DNA of 6,425 nucleotides from an uncultured Campylobacter sp. (GCF_938045595.1 NZ_CALIBB010000064.1:1-6425), one strand, 5' to 3'. Counted from the first letter of the stretch, positions 1-5,194 are shown. Program-made: numbers and translations. Notes: generated by a model not told the origin, from the sequence alone.

Positions 1-675
1 GACGGCTGGGCCTACGACATCGGCTACGGCGGGCTTGATCACGTGCTGGCTACCGGCGAAGACGTGAACGTGCTGGTGCTAGATACGGAGGTTTACTCAA
101 ACACCGGTGGGCAGAGCTCCAAAGCTAGCCGTCGCGGCTCGATCGCGCAGTTTACCGCAGGCGGCAAGCGCGTTCAGAAAAAAGACCTCGGCCAGATCGC
201 GATGACCTACGGCAACATCTTCGTCGCGCAGGTAAATTCCAACGCAAACCAAGCCGCGACGCTAAAAGCGATCATGGCGGCGGAGGCTTACCCGGGACCT
301 AGCCTTATCATCGCATATTCGCCGTGTATCGCGCACGGCATCAAAGGTGGCATGGGCAGCTCGGGCGATCAAGCCGAGCTTGCGAGCAAATGCGGCTATT
401 GGCCGACCTACACCTTCGATCCGCGGCTCGCGGCTGAGGGCAAAAATCCGCTTAAAATTTCATCCAAAGAGCCAGACTGGAGCCTTTATGAGGAATTTTT
501 GCTAAACGAGGTCCGCTACAACGCGCTTAAAAAGATTGATCCCGAGCACGCGCAGGAACTGTACGAGGCAAACAAGGCCGACGCGATGAGACGCTACCGC
601 CAGCTCAAACGGCTTGCGAATGCCGATTTCGGCGATGAGGTTGCCTCTGCGGGCGCCGCGAGCGAGAATGCTTAA
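1..675 (+). CDS. nifJ: Pyruvate:flavodoxin/ferredoxin oxidoreductase, C-terminal part (5' end outside window)
   Basis: This is the thiamine-diphosphate (TPP) domain of the cytoplasmic enzyme that converts pyruvate and CoA to acetyl-CoA and CO2 while reducing flavodoxin or ferredoxin. Reading frame 1 is open from the first base, so the gene starts outside the window; 224 residues are visible. They begin in the TPP motif (DGWAYDIGYGG, residues 1-11), followed by DTEVYSNTGGQ (28-38). Measured against Desulfovibrio africanus PFOR from memory, Asp1, Thr29, Val31 and Asn34 have exactly the spacing of the Mg-TPP ligands Asp963, Thr991, Val993 and Asn996. Cys109 (codon 325-327) falls at Cys1071, a ligand of the cluster nearest TPP. 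By that numbering the protein ends near position 1186, so it lacks the oxygen-protective C-terminal extension of the Desulfovibrio enzyme. GC-rich codon use fits a highly expressed core gene. FldA, encoded at 3160-3651, is a plausible electron acceptor. The 'nifJ' label does not imply nitrogen fixation. Confidence 0.95.
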   Translation, partial: DGWAYDIGYGGLDHVLATGEDVNVLVLDTEVYSNTGGQSSKASRRGSIAQFTAGGKRVQKKDLGQIAMTYGNIFVAQVNSNANQAATLKAIMAAEAYPGPSLIIAYSPCIAHGIKGGMGSSGDQAELASKCGYWPTYTFDPRLAAEGKNPLKISSKEPDWSLYEEFLLNEVRYNALKKIDPEHAQELYEANKADAMRRYRQLKRLANADFGDEVASAGAASENA

Positions 676-693
676 GCTTTGCGGCTATTTGTT

Positions 694-731
694 AAAATTC
701 CGGCTCTGCAAATTTTGCAATCCGGAATTTT
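694..731 (+). terminator. Nested hairpin after nifJ, probable terminator
   Basis: The arms AAAATTCCGG (694-703) and CCGGAATTTT (722-731) are perfectly complementary over 10 bp. The 18-nt loop contains a second perfect inverted repeat, TGCAAA (707-712) and TTTGCA (714-719). The right arm ends in TTTT and runs into ATTAAATTT, a weak U-rich tail. Its position 18 nt after the nifJ stop fits a factor-independent terminator. It is close to symmetrical, so it could act on either strand. Confidence 0.6.
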
Positions 732-752
732 ATTAAATTTCGCGGGACTGCA

Positions 753-758
753 TAAAAT
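753..758 (+). promoter_or_regulatory. Possible -10 element for the racemase gene
   Basis: TAAAAT matches the TATAAT consensus at five of six positions and would place the transcription start near 765, about 20 nt before the ATG at 786. No -35 is evident, which is normal for Campylobacter sigma-70 promoters. A second AT-rich candidate, TATAAATT (763-770), seems too close to the start codon. The word is also part of a repeated 10-mer, so this call is tentative. Confidence 0.3.
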
Positions 759-785
759 TCCGTATAAATTTTAAAAGAGAAATCC

Positions 786-1478
786 ATGAAAAAAATCGGA
801 CTAATCGGCGGTATGAGCTACGAATCTACGATTACCTATTATGATGGGATCAATCGCAAAATTAACGAGCGTCTAGGCGGGCTAAGTAGCGGCGAAATTC
901 TGCTAAGTAGTCTAAATTTTGACGAGATCGAGCGGTGTCAAAGAGATAATGAGTGGGGCAGGGCGGGCGAAATTTTAGCTCGTCACGCGCGAGTTTTGCA
1001 AGGCGGCGGCGCGGATTATATTTTTCTTTGCACCAATACGATGCATAAGTGCTACGAGGCGATAAAAGCCGCTATCTCTGTACCATTCGTGCATATCGCG
1101 GATGCTACGTTAAGTGAGCTGCGAAAACGTGGCGTGCAAAAAGTAGGGTTGCTCGGCACGATCTACACGATGACGCAGGATTTTTACAAGCGGCGCTTAA
1201 TAGAGGGCGGCGTGGAGGTGCTCGTGCCAAATGCGGACGAAATGGAAGCGGTAAACGAAGTAATTTTTAATGAGCTTTGCTTTGGTAAAATTTTACCACA
1301 TTCCAAGAAGAAATTTTTGCAGATCATTGAAGGACTTAGGGCTCGCGGTGCGCAGGGCGTGATACTGGGCTGCACGGAGATCGGGCTGCTCGTATCGCAA
1401 GCAGATACCGCCGCGTGGCTATTCGATACTACGCAGATCCACATCGATGCGGCAGTAAGTCTAGCTTTAAGCGAATAA
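786..1478 (+). CDS. Aspartate/glutamate racemase family protein (possibly broad-specificity amino acid racemase)
   Basis: A cytoplasmic, PLP-independent racemase of the Asp/Glu/hydantoin racemase superfamily, 230 residues, the usual size. The N-terminal signature IGLIGGMSYEST (4-15) matches the GGMSxEST motif of aspartate racemases. The two catalytic cysteines, which act as opposed acid/base groups, are present: Cys82 in CTNTMHK and Cys196 in GCTEI. Their positions match Cys82 and Cys194 of Pyrococcus aspartate racemase, from memory. The family includes E. coli YgeA, which acts on several amino acids, so the substrate cannot be read from sequence. D-Asp or D-Glu for the cell wall or other uses is possible; the essential glutamate racemase MurI is a different subfamily. 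The ATG at 786 follows a modest AAGAGA ribosome site (775-780). The gene stands alone between two hairpins and is probably a single transcription unit. Confidence 0.9.
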   Translation: MKKIGLIGGMSYESTITYYDGINRKINERLGGLSSGEILLSSLNFDEIERCQRDNEWGRAGEILARHARVLQGGGADYIFLCTNTMHKCYEAIKAAISVPFVHIADATLSELRKRGVQKVGLLGTIYTMTQDFYKRRLIEGGVEVLVPNADEMEAVNEVIFNELCFGKILPHSKKKFLQIIEGLRARGAQGVILGCTEIGLLVSQADTAAWLFDTTQIHIDAAVSLALSE

Positions 1479-1487
1479 ATATCAAAT

Positions 1488-1512
1488 ATGAGTCGGTAAA
1501 ATTCCGGCTTAT
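1488..1512 (+). terminator. Weak hairpin after the racemase gene
   Basis: ATGAGTCGG (1488-1496) pairs with CCGGCTTAT (1504-1512) over nine positions, including two G-T wobbles, around the 7-nt loop TAAAATT. The tract that follows, AATTTCAAATTTTTATAT, is T-rich but interrupted. It lies 10 nt after the racemase stop. It is a plausible but weak factor-independent terminator, separating the racemase from the flavodoxin operon. Confidence 0.45.
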
Positions 1513-1558
1513 AATTTCAAATTTTTATATACATTATCAGTTAAATTTAATCTTTCTC

Positions 1559-1574
1559 TGTTATAATAACGACT
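1559..1574 (+). promoter_or_regulatory. Extended -10 promoter of the DUF2325-fldA operon
   Basis: TGTTATAAT (1559-1567) is a perfect extended -10 box (TGnTATAAT). Upstream, T-rich stretches recur about every helical turn (around 1511-1526, 1540-1548 and 1551-1556) and there is no -35 hexamer, the usual sigma-70 promoter form in Campylobacter. Transcription would start near 1574, leaving a leader of about 22 nt with a strong ribosome site, GAAGGGG (1585-1591), before the ATG at 1597. Confidence 0.75.
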
Positions 1575-1596
1575 ATCAATCATAGAAGGGGATGAA

Positions 1597-1920
1597 ATGA
1601 ACGTTTTAGTTATAGGAGCAGATGAGATTACACCCATTAAGGCGGTTTTAAAAGACCTTGGCGCGAGTAACATCGAGCACTGGGATGCACGAAACGAAAA
1701 TCGCGTAAATCGTAAGCCGATCCCACAGGATACGGAGTGCGTCGTGATGCTTACGAGCTTTTTGAACCACAACACGATGAAAAAGATCAAAGGCGAAGTC
1801 AAAAAGCGCAAAATCCCGCTCGTATGCGCTAAAAGAAGCGTTAGCTGCGTATTTTGCGAATACTGTAAGGTTTTCAATTTAAATCAAGAATTCGGTTGCA
1901 GACCTTGCGAAGATGATTAA
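1597..1920 (+). CDS. DUF2325 family protein with C-terminal cysteine cluster
   Basis: A small cytoplasmic protein of 107 residues without signal peptide or membrane segment. The N-terminus MNVLVIGADEITPI, a Rossmann-like beta-strand and loop, followed by HWDARNENRVNRK (28-40), is what I recognise as DUF2325, a family of unknown function. The C-terminal third is cysteine-rich: Cys77, Cys84, Cys87, Cys90, Cys101 and Cys104, spaced C-x6-C-x2-C-x2-C-x10-C-x2-C. This suggests binding of zinc or an iron-sulfur cluster, or thiol redox chemistry; that is inference. It is the first gene of an operon led by a perfect extended -10 promoter, and overlaps the next gene by 8 nt. The same trio with fldA occurs, as I recall, in C. 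jejuni (near Cj1384c), which suggests conserved cooperation with flavodoxin or iron/redox physiology. The exact role is unknown. Confidence 0.88.
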   Translation: MNVLVIGADEITPIKAVLKDLGASNIEHWDARNENRVNRKPIPQDTECVVMLTSFLNHNTMKKIKGEVKKRKIPLVCAKRSVSCVFCEYCKVFNLNQEFGCRPCEDD

Positions 1921-3148
1921 AATTCTAAGGAATTTAAATAATGCCGGCAAGCCCAAGCAAACGGCTAAAAAATCGCGCACTGCGTCGCAATCAAATGCTT
2001 ACGACGATGAAATAGGCGAGCTAAATTCCAAGAATTCTTTAAATTCTAGCAAATTTAACGCTAGTTGCCTTGCGCATGTCGAAAGCAAGAAATTTAGCGG
2101 CAAATTTAAAAAGTTTTCAAGCGGTAAATCGAGCGTGCTTAATCATAATGTCTCTAAGTCGTGCGCTGCAAAGAGCGCGCAAAAGGGCGGCGCGAATAGG
2201 AATTTAACGGCAAAGGCTTTTTACGACACTAGCTCCGCGCAAAAGAATTTTTTCTGCGCTAAGCGTTCGGACGAGAAATCAGCTTTATTACAAGATACTA
2301 CCGCGTCAAAACGAGGTATCGCAGCACGCGAAAAACGCCAAAAAGCGGATCTGCGGCGCGATAATGAGCTTATTGATGATGAAATTTTAAATGCCGAAGT
2401 TTTTAATAAGCAATTCTTTAGCGGCGAGATTTTTGGCTTTGATGCGAACGGGTGCGAGATTGTGCCAGAGGCGCTGCGGGATTATAATGCGGCTTCGCGA
2501 GCGCGGGCGATGCTAGCTCTATATAATTTTAACGTTAATGCGGATTATAGAATTCCGCCCGCAAATTTAAAGGGCGCTTCGCAGTTTCGCACCGCATTTT
2601 TAAATTTTATCGCTTCCGAGCTTGGGCGCAGTGCTCGCAAAATTTACCGCTTCAAGCCCGCCGTGAAATTTTGCGCAGCGGATAATGCGATAATCTTTTC
2701 CTATCTGCGCGGCATGTCGCTGCCCGTATTTGCCGCCAAGCCAGCTTATAAGCTAGCTCGCGCAATCGTGAGCTTGCGTAGCGGCGTGCTGCTAAACGGA
2801 GACGATGCGTTTCGCAACTTAGTATTTTACAAAATCGCGCTTCGCAATGCAGGCGCACAGCTGCAGCTTGTGGGCAAATCGGGCGAGCTCATCGTAGTTT
2901 GCAAGAGCGGTTTTAGCCTAGGCGTAGTTACGAGCTTTAAAAAAATTTTACCTCAAAATCCAGCCATTTATGATAATGATATAAAAAAAGCGCTAGAGCT
3001 TTGCCGCGGAGCAAACCTCGATGCCGTGTATCTTGTCTATCCAAAAAATGAAAATTTTAACCGCCATGTCGAGATAAAAAGCGAATGCTTTAAGGGAAAT
3101 TTCATTATGAAATTAGTACCATACAAGCTTACCGACAAAATTTATTAA
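1913..3148 (+). CDS. Conserved hypothetical protein with long low-complexity N-terminus, middle gene of the fldA operon
   Basis: A 411-residue protein that I cannot assign to a characterised family. Residues 1 to about 150 are low-complexity, rich in Ser, Lys, Asn and Ala and strongly basic, probably disordered. Residues about 152-411 look like a folded domain with alternating helices and beta-strands, for example LQLVGKSGELIVVCKSGF (317-334). There is no signal peptide or membrane helix. By position it is the counterpart of C. jejuni Cj1383c (from memory). The ATG at 1913 overlaps the DUF2325 stop (ATGATTAA), so translation is probably coupled; its own ribosome site is poor, only GAAG next to the ATG. 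No other ATG occurs in frame until about residue 200. FldA begins 11 nt after its stop. The N-terminal coding part is unusually dense in AAATTT/AAATTC/GAATTC words. Confidence 0.85.
   Translation: MIKILRNLNNAGKPKQTAKKSRTASQSNAYDDEIGELNSKNSLNSSKFNASCLAHVESKKFSGKFKKFSSGKSSVLNHNVSKSCAAKSAQKGGANRNLTAKAFYDTSSAQKNFFCAKRSDEKSALLQDTTASKRGIAAREKRQKADLRRDNELIDDEILNAEVFNKQFFSGEIFGFDANGCEIVPEALRDYNAASRARAMLALYNFNVNADYRIPPANLKGASQFRTAFLNFIASELGRSARKIYRFKPAVKFCAADNAIIFSYLRGMSLPVFAAKPAYKLARAIVSLRSGVLLNGDDAFRNLVFYKIALRNAGAQLQLVGKSGELIVVCKSGFSLGVVTSFKKILPQNPAIYDNDIKKALELCRGANLDAVYLVYPKNENFNRHVEIKSECFKGNFIMKLVPYKLTDKIY
3098..3114. promoter_or_regulatory. Inverted repeat 46 nt before fldA, possible operator
   Basis: AATTTCA (3098-3104), TTA, TGAAATT (3108-3114) is a perfect 7-bp inverted repeat with a 3-nt spacer, inside the 3' end of the preceding gene (codons for NFIMKL). 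The central CATTAT resembles a -10 box at four of six positions. It could serve an internal fldA promoter or its repressor, but AT-rich inverted repeats arise easily in this DNA. Confidence 0.2.
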
Positions 3149-3159
3149 AAGGATACCAA

Positions 3160-3651
3160 ATGGTTGGAATTATTTTTGGAAGCTCGATGGGCAATACTGA
3201 GGACGCCGCGAAGCTGATCTCCGAAAAGCTAGGCATAGAAAACGAGCTTAAAAACGTTGCGGACATCGCGCCTGCAGATCTAAATAAATACACTGCGCTC
3301 ATCATCGGCAGCTCCACGTGGAACGACGGAGAGCTACAAGACGACTGGGCGGGCTTTGATTTCTCAGCCCTTGATGTCGCGGGCAAGACCGTCGCAATTT
3401 TCGGCATGGGCGATAGCTCAAGCTACAGCGACGCCTACTGCAACGCAATGCGCGAGCTATACGACAACTTCAAAAAAGCGGGTGCAAATATCGTAGGTGC
3501 AGTGCCTACCGACGGATATGAATTTGACGAGAGCAAGGCCGTAGTGGACGGCAAATTCGTTGGCCTCGCGCTAGACAACGACAATCAAAGCGACCTCACC
3601 GAGAGCCGCATCGAAGCGTGGGTAGCGCAGATCGCTCCATCTTTTAAATAG
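3160..3651 (+). CDS. fldA: Flavodoxin FldA (long-chain)
   Basis: A cytoplasmic FMN protein that carries single electrons, in epsilonproteobacteria mainly from pyruvate oxidoreductase to NADPH-linked and biosynthetic reactions. The protein has 163 residues, close to Helicobacter pylori FldA, to which it aligns along its length. The phosphate-binding loop is GSSMGNTED (7-15). The 50s loop SSTWNDGELQDDW (51-63) carries Trp54, where H. pylori has Ala, and the 90s loop GDSSSYSDAY (84-93) carries Tyr89; these two should sandwich the flavin ring. The insertion with DGYEFDESKAVVDGKFVGLALDND (117-140) marks the long-chain class. A good ribosome site AAAAGGA (3147-3153) precedes the ATG. It is the last gene of the operon, 11 nt after its neighbour. 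GC-rich codon use suggests high expression. Confidence 0.96.
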   Translation: MVGIIFGSSMGNTEDAAKLISEKLGIENELKNVADIAPADLNKYTALIIGSSTWNDGELQDDWAGFDFSALDVAGKTVAIFGMGDSSSYSDAYCNAMRELYDNFKKAGANIVGAVPTDGYEFDESKAVVDGKFVGLALDNDNQSDLTESRIEAWVAQIAPSFK

Positions 3652-3661
3652 TCCTCCTTTA

Positions 3662-3695
3662 AATTTGCCGCGGAGCGCCTGCTTCGCGGCAAATT
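3662..3695 (+). terminator. Strong hairpin after fldA
   Basis: AATTTGCCGCG (3662-3672) pairs perfectly with CGCGGCAAATT (3685-3695), and the stem extends inward by GAGC/GCTT (one G-T pair) to about 15 bp closed by the tetraloop GCCT (3677-3680). It starts 10 nt after the fldA stop. A T-run is absent after the stem (AGAATTATC), so either termination is not classical or the hairpin mainly protects the mRNA 3' end. Confidence 0.6.
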
Positions 3696-3876
3696 AGAAT
3701 TATCATTAAAGCTCTAGCTAAATTACAAAGCTATAAAATTTTAAAACTTCTTTCTGCTTGTAATTTTTTGTATCATACTGGCAAATAAAATTTAGCCTAT
3801 TTTTATCACATAAAATTTTGTTGCCGATAAATTTAGTGAGATTTTAAAATATTCCGCTAATGCTTAACAATTAATC

Positions 3877-3908
3877 TCAAAATTTACCTCAAATTTAATC
3901 AAATTTTA
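3877..3908. repeat. Three tandem imperfect TCAAATTTA repeats
   Basis: TCAAAATTTA (3877-3886), TCAAATTTA (3889-3897) and TCAAATTTTA (3899-3908) repeat at intervals of 12 and 10 nt, about one helical turn, immediately upstream of the G8 tract. They may form a curved, UP-like activating element or phased binding sites for a regulator. Confidence 0.55.
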
Positions 3909-3911
3909 AGC

Positions 3912-3919
3912 GGGGGGGG
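3912..3919 (+). repeat. G8 homopolymer tract, candidate phase-variation site
   Basis: Eight consecutive G residues lie 34 nt before the lipoprotein start codon, in otherwise AT-rich intergenic DNA. Poly-G tracts of this length class are known contingency loci in Campylobacter and change length by slippage. This one is outside the coding sequence, so a length change would alter promoter geometry rather than the reading frame. Confidence 0.9.
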
Positions 3920-3920
3920 C

Positions 3921-3926
3921 TAGTAT
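3921..3926 (+). promoter_or_regulatory. Tentative -10 element of the lipoprotein gene next to the G8 tract
   Basis: TAGTAT matches TATAAT at four of six positions and would start transcription near 3933, about 21 nt before the ATG. If correct, the G8 tract lies directly upstream, in the spacer. TTTAAT (3934-3939) is a better match but would start transcription inside the ribosome site. Confidence 0.3.
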
Positions 3927-3953
3927 TCCTTACTTTAATCTTAAGGAGTAAGT

Positions 3954-4730
3954 ATGAAGTTCAGATATATGATGGGTGCCGTAGCGGCGGCTTTGGTGTT
4001 AGCAGGATGCGGTGAGGACGAGATAGAACTCGTCAAAAACTATACTTTGCCCGATTTTAAATCTATGAGTATAGGCACGGCGATCGAGGGGTCGAAAAGA
4101 TGTAAAAATATCACGTGGTCGAAGGCTGATCGCGGTGGGCTAAAATCCGTCACGATGGTGTGCGACATAGATATGGAAGCATTGAATGCCGCAAAAGAGA
4201 AAGCGACCAAAGAACGTCGTGAGAAATATAATAAAGATGCTTTAAGTGGTAACATGGATAGTACTATGAAGTTCTACGGGGGTAAGGCTTATGATAGGAA
4301 TAGCTTGCTTCAGCTAGCTAACAAACTTTGTAAACTAAACGACGCGAAATTCCAAGAGACTATAAAAGCAAAAGGTAAGATAGAATACAAAGATCAGAAG
4401 GAATTGATCGATTGCGATAAGTCGCTAGATGGTGAAATCCTAAAAGACCAAGACCCTAAAAAAGATAAGACATATCTACCGGGTGTCTTAGATTTCTTGA
4501 AAAATGCGGTGTATCATTCGCAATTGACGCCAGAGCAATTAAAAGCTAGTTATGGTGCATATAATAAAAAAGCGCCGTCTAGTGCAACTATAGAGCTTAA
4601 TTTCGTCGTCAATAATGATAAAAGCGTAGGTTTGGCGCCGGGATTTAAGATAATGTCCGATGGCGAAGAGGAGCCTGCCGGCAAAAATGATACATCTAAA
4701 GACGCACTAGCAGTATTTTATGCAAGATAA
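3954..4730 (+). CDS. Probable lipoprotein of unknown function, possibly phase-variable
   Basis: A 258-residue precursor with a type II signal peptide: positive N-terminus (MKFRY), hydrophobic core (residues 6-17) and lipobox LAGC, so cleavage is expected before Cys19, which becomes lipidated. The residues after Cys19 are Gly-Glu-Asp, so outer-membrane or periplasmic attachment is likely. The mature part has four further cysteines (50, 70, 126, 154), an even number that fits two disulfides, with Cys50 and Cys70 in a C-x4-W ... V-x-M-V-C pattern. A charged Lys/Glu-rich helix spans about 75-97. I do not recognise the family. A strong ribosome site AAGGAG (3943-3948) supports the ATG at 3954. The codon use looks more AT-rich than that of fldA and nifJ, and only one RAATTY site occurs in 777 nt, unlike the neighbouring DNA, which hints at later acquisition. 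A G8 tract lies in its promoter region. Confidence 0.88.
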   Translation: MKFRYMMGAVAAALVLAGCGEDEIELVKNYTLPDFKSMSIGTAIEGSKRCKNITWSKADRGGLKSVTMVCDIDMEALNAAKEKATKERREKYNKDALSGNMDSTMKFYGGKAYDRNSLLQLANKLCKLNDAKFQETIKAKGKIEYKDQKELIDCDKSLDGEILKDQDPKKDKTYLPGVLDFLKNAVYHSQLTPEQLKASYGAYNKKAPSSATIELNFVVNNDKSVGLAPGFKIMSDGEEEPAGKNDTSKDALAVFYAR

Positions 4731-4749
4731 TATGCTGCGGAATTCTTGA

Positions 4750-4784
4750 GTAGCGGAGCAGAATTTTAAAATTCGCTCCGCTAC
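4750..4784 (+). terminator. Hairpin after the lipoprotein gene, probable terminator
   Basis: GTAGCGGAGC (4750-4759) pairs perfectly with GCTCCGCTAC (4775-4784). The 15-nt interior contains the palindrome GAATTTTAAAATTC (4761-4774), which can extend the stem past one bulged A. Outer arms AATTCTT (4741-4747) and AAGAATT (4793-4799) may add to it. The tail is AT-rich without a clean T-run. It begins 19 nt after the stop. Confidence 0.6.
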
Positions 4785-5194
4785 GAAATTTAAAGAATTT
4801 CATTCTCGGTAAAATTTCATAGAATTTTGTCTGCGGTTTCGACGTAAAATTTTAATGTGGAATTTCACGGTTGAGCCGATATATCGCGCTTGTTTGCCAC
4901 GATCAAAATTCCTTTTTATGTCGCGGCGTGGAATTTTAAGCACGGGATTCCATATTTTACTAAGACGCCTTATGCGCGTAATTTTACAAACTGAATTAAT
5001 CGAAATTTAGCAGCTAGATTTTTCTCGACTTTGAATTTTGCAGCCTGAAATTTAACGCCTTAGAACTCCCCGACTTCACAAACCCACATCGCGAAATTCT
5101 GTCGTCGCGCTCTTGTTTTATAGCCAATAACGACGAGCAGCGTCAGTAGCCTCCATAAGCTTACACACGGAGCATTTTATTACAAAGTTTTTTA

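Larger units (their letters stand above)
693..762. repeat. Cluster of three copies of the 10-mer TAAAATTCCG
   Basis: TAAAATTCCG occurs at 693-702 and 753-762, and its reverse complement CGGAATTTTA at 723-732. Further exact copies lie at 1497-1506 and 6194-6203, with one-mismatch copies at 5251-5260 (CAAAATTCCG) and 4929-4938 (complement strand). The first and inverted copies also form the outer arms of the hairpin at 694-731, so part of this repetition may simply reflect a terminator. Each copy contains the hexamer AAATTC/GAATTT, which is one form of RAATTY. Confidence 0.7.
3652..3953. other. 302-nt intergenic region between fldA and the lipoprotein gene
   Basis: No credible gene is seen on either strand. 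The region begins with the hairpin at 3662-3695, continues as AT-rich DNA with about eight RAATTY hexamers, then has a threefold TCAAATTTA-like repeat (3877-3908), the G8 tract (3912-3919) and the lipoprotein ribosome site AAGGAG (3943-3948). The second half is best read as the regulatory region of the lipoprotein gene. Confidence 0.75.

Noticed and set aside
1509..1877. 122-codon minus-strand frame over the DUF2325 gene
   Set aside because: Antisense to a recognised family with promoter and ribosome site; no ribosome site of its own and it runs through the operon promoter.
1941..2015. 24-codon frame (MPASPSK...) with a good Shine-Dalgarno inside the start of the 411-residue gene
   Set aside because: Too short and out of frame within a longer coding frame; kept only as a finding about start choice.
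2652..2858. 68-codon minus-strand frame inside the 411-residue gene
   Set aside because: Arg/Cys-rich shadow frame without ribosome site.
3129..3407. 92-codon minus-strand frame over the fldA start
   Set aside because: Antisense to flavodoxin; Ser/Ala-rich shadow of a GC-rich gene.
3695..3708. Possible Fur-box half site (TTATCATTA) after fldA
   Set aside because: Only one partial half site, located after the fldA hairpin and more than 200 nt before the next gene; no supporting second half.
3779..3796. Possible sigma-54 promoter (TGGC ... GC)
   Set aside because: The GG and GC doublets are separated by 13 nt instead of the required 10.
3877..3908. Tandem TCAAATTTA copies as a CRISPR array or iteron origin
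   Set aside because: Units are only 9-10 nt without spacers, imperfect, and there is no cas or rep gene nearby.
4918..5010. 30-codon open frame beginning MSRRGIL in the convergent gap
   Set aside because: No ribosome binding site, AT-rich random-looking composition and several RAATTY words inside; not distinguishable from chance.
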